In this document: positions 61,003-64,000 of the stretch, piece by piece
Layout: each line of letters begins with the position of its first letter
Numbering within the stretch: the stretch's first letter is position 1
Assembly (NCBI RefSeq): GCF_900177625.1
Contig: NZ_FXAU01000001.1
Span: forward strand, 1,108,644 to 1,172,643
DNA: 64,000 nucleotides
Direction of reading: 5' to 3'
Source of the DNA: Sphingobacterium psychroaquaticum
GTDB taxonomy: Bacteria; Bacteroidota; Bacteroidia; Sphingobacteriales; Sphingobacteriaceae
Notes under the pieces: generated by a model
Told to the model about the DNA's origin: nothing
Databases searched by the model: none
The model's input: the letters and a program-made list of their open reading frames with translations, nothing else
Translations under genes and position numbers: made by a program

Positions 61003-61962
61003 TTATTGTTCTATAAGAAATGTAATGCCGTCGTCTGCATGAACATCAGCATAATTTGCTAATCTGGTTTTCTCTTTAATGGAGTCCACCGGATAAAAGG
61101 TCTGTAACCTTAAGCATGGTGTATCAACACCATTAACCTGAATGCTACTTGCCTTAAACCATAGTGAATACAATGTTTTATTTAGAGTAAATGCTATCTC
61201 CCTTTTGTTGAAATCTTGCGGAGAGGCGTATGCTCCATATATTAAAATTATATTTTTCATAATTATCGGCATGCAACTATAATCAAAGTTTTCGATATGA
61301 TAAGACTTTTCTTGTTGATGTTCCTTAATAGAAGCGGCGTAATGTCGGAATAATATATGAATATAGAAATAGCTATCAATTAGGATTGTATGACCGAAAA
61401 GCTCAAAGACAATAGAGTCACTACCAAGTTCTTGAAAGAACTCCTTTACTCTCAAATAAATGAATTTACTGTGCAATATTGTATTCTTTATGAGATACTC
61501 TTTGTAAAAATATCCAAGCTGAGCAGTTGCACAGTATTTTTTAATATTCTTAATTTGATGTTTTACTTCTTGTCTTAGATAAATGATAGTTCTATCATGG
61601 CTTTCCGATTCTATACTGTTTAACCATGAAGTACTTTCGTTTTGTAGGAATAATCTATTCGCTGTACATTCTTCAATAGAAACAGGCACACCAAGCCGAG
61701 CTACTTTATTATAACAATTGATGTCTTTATAATGTGTTAGATAAATATAGACAAAGTTGCTGTTAGCACACCCATCAACATCCATTATTGGATAAGGGTT
61801 TCCATTGCTATCAAAACTTACTCTTAAATTGTCACATGCAAAGAACTCCTCGGCTAAGGACACTTCTTTATGATTTACAATTTTATGAACTAATTCTTCC
61901 TGTACTTTTACATAATCATTTGAACCGAAAACTAAATTTGATAGATAGCCCTTTGAGTACAT
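61003..61962 (-). CDS. uncharacterised protein cotranscribed with AbiH
   Basis: A 319-residue protein with no signal peptide or TM helix. Helical middle (EVKHQIKNIKKYCATAQLGY; FFQELGSDSIVFELFGHTIL) and beta-rich ends (FACDNLRVSFDSNGNPYPIM). No known motif is seen. The tight link to AbiH makes it a partner candidate. Confidence 0.7.
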   Translation of the reverse strand: MYSKGYLSNLVFGSNDYVKVQEELVHKIVNHKEVSLAEEFFACDNLRVSFDSNGNPYPIMDVDGCANSNFVYIYLTHYKDINCYNKVARLGVPVSIEECTANRLFLQNESTSWLNSIESESHDRTIIYLRQEVKHQIKNIKKYCATAQLGYFYKEYLIKNTILHSKFIYLRVKEFFQELGSDSIVFELFGHTILIDSYFYIHILFRHYAASIKEHQQEKSYHIENFDYSCMPIIMKNIILIYGAYASPQDFNKREIAFTLNKTLYSLWFKASSIQVNGVDTPCLRLQTFYPVDSIKEKTRLANYADVHADDGITFLIEQ

Positions 61963-62118
61963 ATTTGATGGTTTTGATGTTCAACACTTGTTCCTAAGTT
62001 AAAGGATTTTTGTGATTTTGGAAAAAGCATTTTGACTTGTTAGGTCGGTTTAATATAAATGTAGGTACGCATTGACAACTTGTCAATCAATGACTTTTTT
62101 ATGCTTCATTATTGCAGG

Positions 62119-62301
62119 ATGAAGCGAACAAACAGAAAAGGAAAAACGGTCGAAAACACTTCTGATAATGAGCAAAAAAACCTAACACAAAGTGCTGAAA
62201 ATCAAGATAATTTCCTTAAATTTATAGCTGAAATCATTGTTGAAATAATCATTAAGGAGACAGTACATGGAAGCGATAGGATACATCAGAAAAAGCACTA
62301 A
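62119..62301 (+). CDS. small protein overlapping recombinase start
   Basis: 60 residues from ATG 62119. Charged N-terminus (MKRTNRKGKTVENTSDNEQK), then an amphipathic helix (LKFIAEIIVEIIIKETVHGS). It overlaps the recombinase start by 35 bp in another frame, so translation may be coupled. It may regulate the recombinase or act as a directionality factor. Confidence 0.55.
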   Translation: MKRTNRKGKTVENTSDNEQKNLTQSAENQDNFLKFIAEIIVEIIIKETVHGSDRIHQKKH

Positions 62302-63856
62302 AGACCAATCCCATTACTCACTCGAATATCAGGAAAAAGCCATACGTCAATATTGTGAACATAATGAGGTAGAGCTTGGAGCGGTCTACGTTGATGACGG
62401 GGAAAGTAGCTATACTTTTGACCGTCCAGATTATCAAGCGTTAGAAACGTTCATTAAACAACAAAGGGGTAGGATTAAATATCTTATTGTCCTTGACCAC
62501 GACAGATTTAGCCGTAACCTGCCCGAAGCGTTGATGAAGATAGAGCAATTGGAAAAGAAACACGGCCTAAAGGTCGTTGCCACAAATGAATCTCTCGATA
62601 TTGATACCTCTGACCCGAGCGTGTTCATGTTGAGGGCGTTCAAATACCTAATTGCCAACCAAGAACTATTTACCATTCGTCGCAGGGCAAAGATGGGCAT
62701 TCGGCAGGCGCAGGAATCGGGGCGTTATGTCAACCTTGCACCTTATGGCTATATCAATGCCAAAGAAGCTGGCACGAAAAGGGGATTGCTTGTTGTCAAT
62801 GAGACAGAGGCATACGTTGTCAAGAAAATATTTAGGGATTACCTTTCGGGAGTGCCTGCCTATATCATACACAAGTCCGTCAAGGAAATGGGTTTCCCTC
62901 TCAATGGAAACGATGCGATAACAAGGGTTTTAAGGAATTGTCTTTATGCAGGGTTGGTAAGGGTAACGGCAAATGAAAAAGAGCCGTTACGGATTGTAAA
63001 GGGCATACACGAGGCGATTGTTAGCGAGGAACAATATTGGCGGGCGCAGGAAATGTTGGACGATAAGCGTGTAGAAAAACCGCATATAAAGGATGATTTT
63101 CCTTTGAGGGGAGTATTAAGGAGCAATTGTTGTGGTGGTCACATGACCGCAGGATATAGTAAAGGAAAGAAAAAATACTATCTGTATTACCGTTGTGTAA
63201 AACATAGCTCTGTCAATATCTCGGGTACAGTTCTGCACAAAAGGTACGAGGAATTGCTCCAACACCTTAGCTTTACCAAAGAGCAAGTGACGGAGTTAAT
63301 CGGCTATATCAAAGACGAATTGAAAAAAGCCGTAAAAGTCCGTGCAAAGGAGTTTGAAATCAAAAAGGAACAATTGATAATAGCACAAAAGAAACTCGAT
63401 GGACTTGAAGATAAAGTGTTGAACGATATTATAAACGGAGACACCTATAAAAAGGGTTACAAGAAATTTTCGATTGAGATTGCTCGGCTGAAATCGGAAG
63501 TTTCAGACCTCTCGGTTGACATCAAAACAAAGGCACAGGAGCAAATCAAGTTAATCCCTAAACTGATGGACATACCCGAATTATTCAACCGTGCTTCTAT
63601 CAACCAACAGCACGCTATTTTAAACAGGGTGTTCAAACAGGGTCTCACGTTTGCCGATGGTATGTTTAGAACACCCTCGCTTAATCCTGTGTTCCATCAC
63701 AACTATCAGACAATCAACAAAAAAGGGTTGCTCGAAGTAGAACAACCCATCGGGAATAATACCCAAATCCCATGTTGCGGAGAGGGTGGGATTCGAACCC
63801 ACGATACAGTCATCCCGTATACAGACTTTCCAGGTCTGCTCATTCGACCACTCTGA
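62267..63856 (+). CDS. large serine recombinase (integrase) of the element
   Basis: 529 residues as read. The N-terminal resolvase domain has the catalytic Ser10 (YIRKSTKDQ) and the LDHDRFSRN arginine motif. The Recombinase domain follows (GYINAKEAGTKRGLLVVNET), then a zinc ribbon (LRSNCCGGHMTAGYSKGKKK, YYLYYRCVKH) and a coiled coil. The last about 30 residues (GEGGIRTHDTVIPYTDFPGL) are read from the antisense strand of tRNA-Ser, so the native end is near 63,770. AAGGAG stands before the start. It performs integration and excision of the element. Confidence 0.92.
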   Translation: MEAIGYIRKSTKDQSHYSLEYQEKAIRQYCEHNEVELGAVYVDDGESSYTFDRPDYQALETFIKQQRGRIKYLIVLDHDRFSRNLPEALMKIEQLEKKHGLKVVATNESLDIDTSDPSVFMLRAFKYLIANQELFTIRRRAKMGIRQAQESGRYVNLAPYGYINAKEAGTKRGLLVVNETEAYVVKKIFRDYLSGVPAYIIHKSVKEMGFPLNGNDAITRVLRNCLYAGLVRVTANEKEPLRIVKGIHEAIVSEEQYWRAQEMLDDKRVEKPHIKDDFPLRGVLRSNCCGGHMTAGYSKGKKKYYLYYRCVKHSSVNISGTVLHKRYEELLQHLSFTKEQVTELIGYIKDELKKAVKVRAKEFEIKKEQLIIAQKKLDGLEDKVLNDIINGDTYKKGYKKFSIEIARLKSEVSDLSVDIKTKAQEQIKLIPKLMDIPELFNRASINQQHAILNRVFKQGLTFADGMFRTPSLNPVFHHNYQTINKKGLLEVEQPIGNNTQIPCCGEGGIRTHDTVIPYTDFPGLLIRPL

Positions 63857-63865
63857 CACCTCTCC
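63778..63865 (-). tRNA. tRNA-Ser(GGA)
   Basis: An 88-nt cloverleaf on the minus strand. Acceptor GGAGAGG (from 63865) pairs with CCTCTCC (63785-63779), discriminator G at 63778; anticodon loop CTGGAAA gives GGA. There is a long variable arm and T-arm GTGGG-TTCGAAT-CCCAC. CCA is not encoded. The 3' end faces the element, as in tRNA-targeted integration. Confidence 0.95.
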
Positions 63866-63877
63866 TTGATTGGTTCG

Positions 63878-63885
63878 CAAAGATA
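63878..63885 (-). promoter_or_regulatory. -7 promoter element of tRNA-Ser
   Basis: TATCTTTG on the minus strand fits TAnnTTTG, 13 bp before the tRNA 5' end. The remaining bases to 64000 show no supported gene; a short minus-strand frame ending near 63911 may be the tail of a neighbour. Confidence 0.5.
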
Positions 63886-64000
63886 GCAGAATCACCCCAA
63901 TTTAGCGACTATTTTTACTTTTTTTTGAGGCTAAAATCTACATCCGTAAGTAACTCCTTCATTTGCTGCAATAAAGATTGAATATCCAATGCTTTTTAGC

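Larger units (their letters stand above)
18558..63795. mobile_element. integrative conjugative element (about 45 kb) at tRNA-Ser
   Basis: The element holds mobA-mobB-mobC, a traE-traM operon, an RteC-like regulator, RadC and a large serine recombinase beside tRNA-Ser. The right junction is set by the recombinase reading frame running into the tRNA gene. The left junction is inferred from an imperfect copy of the tRNA 3' end. Defence-type genes sit at both ends and nutrient or stress cargo in the middle. A recognisable traN (outer-membrane VirB9-like) is absent, so self-transfer is uncertain. Confidence 0.72.

Noticed and set aside
1..64000. CRISPR array
   Set aside because: No regularly spaced direct repeats of CRISPR length were seen, and no cas gene motifs; dead pAgo is the only guide-type protein.

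Overview
The window looks like a Bacteroidota chromosome, most likely Sphingobacteriaceae (Sphingobacterium/Pedobacter-like). The signs are several TAnnTTTG-type promoter elements, SusC/SusD outer-membrane proteins, a RAYT transposase with REP-like palindromes, HYC_CC_PP and MauE-type proteins, and a Bacteroidota-type Tra/Mob conjugation system. No database search was possible, so every family name rests on motifs, length and gene order read from the sequence.

Chromosomal part (about 1-18.5 kb). A MocR/GntR regulator and a RAYT transposase with REP hairpins come first. A five-gene metal-type RND efflux operon follows (HYC_CC_PP protein, TolC-like OMF, RND pump, adaptor, Cys-rich lipoprotein). 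Then come msrA, an orphan LytTR regulator, and a minus-strand cassette of MauE-like membrane protein, unknown secreted protein, a 62-residue two-cysteine peptide and an outer-membrane barrel. A slipin gene lies beside a tRNA-like RNA candidate, followed by an ANT(6)-type nucleotidyltransferase.

Integrative conjugative element (about 18.56-63.79 kb, some 45 kb). The right end abuts the 3' end of tRNA-Ser(GGA), next to a large serine recombinase. The left end is placed at an imperfect 20-bp copy of that tRNA 3' end (18 of 20 identical). Both ends carry probable defence genes. On the left are a HEPN-like/zinc-ribbon plus DUF3883-nuclease pair, then an XRE regulator, a catalytically dead long Argonaute and a two-TM membrane protein. 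On the right are AbiH and an unknown partner. The core holds RadC, a J-domain protein, the tra operon (traE-F-G, three TraI-like paralogues, traJ-K-L-M, no recognisable traN), an RteC-like regulator, and mobA-mobB-mobC.

Cargo inside the element. An AraC regulator drives (+) a MauE-like protein and a 93-residue two-cysteine peptide. Facing it (-) is a SusC-SusD-TlpA operon with a highly structured leader RNA, a SusC broken by one in-frame stop, and a TlpA-like protein whose C-terminus is encoded by an inserted palindromic repeat. A LytS/LytTR-type two-component system lies next to hdeD, a DUF2147 gene and an outer-membrane protein gene. All three targets share an upstream direct repeat with exact 21-bp spacing, a good candidate operator for that system.

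Most notable: (1) the XRE-dead pAgo-membrane effector operon; (2) two unlinked MauE + CxGxTxxC-peptide cassettes; (3) the structured RNA upstream of SusC; (4) the shared 21-bp LytTR-like operators with a duplicated hdeD scar; (5) the tRNA-like RNA beside the slipin gene.
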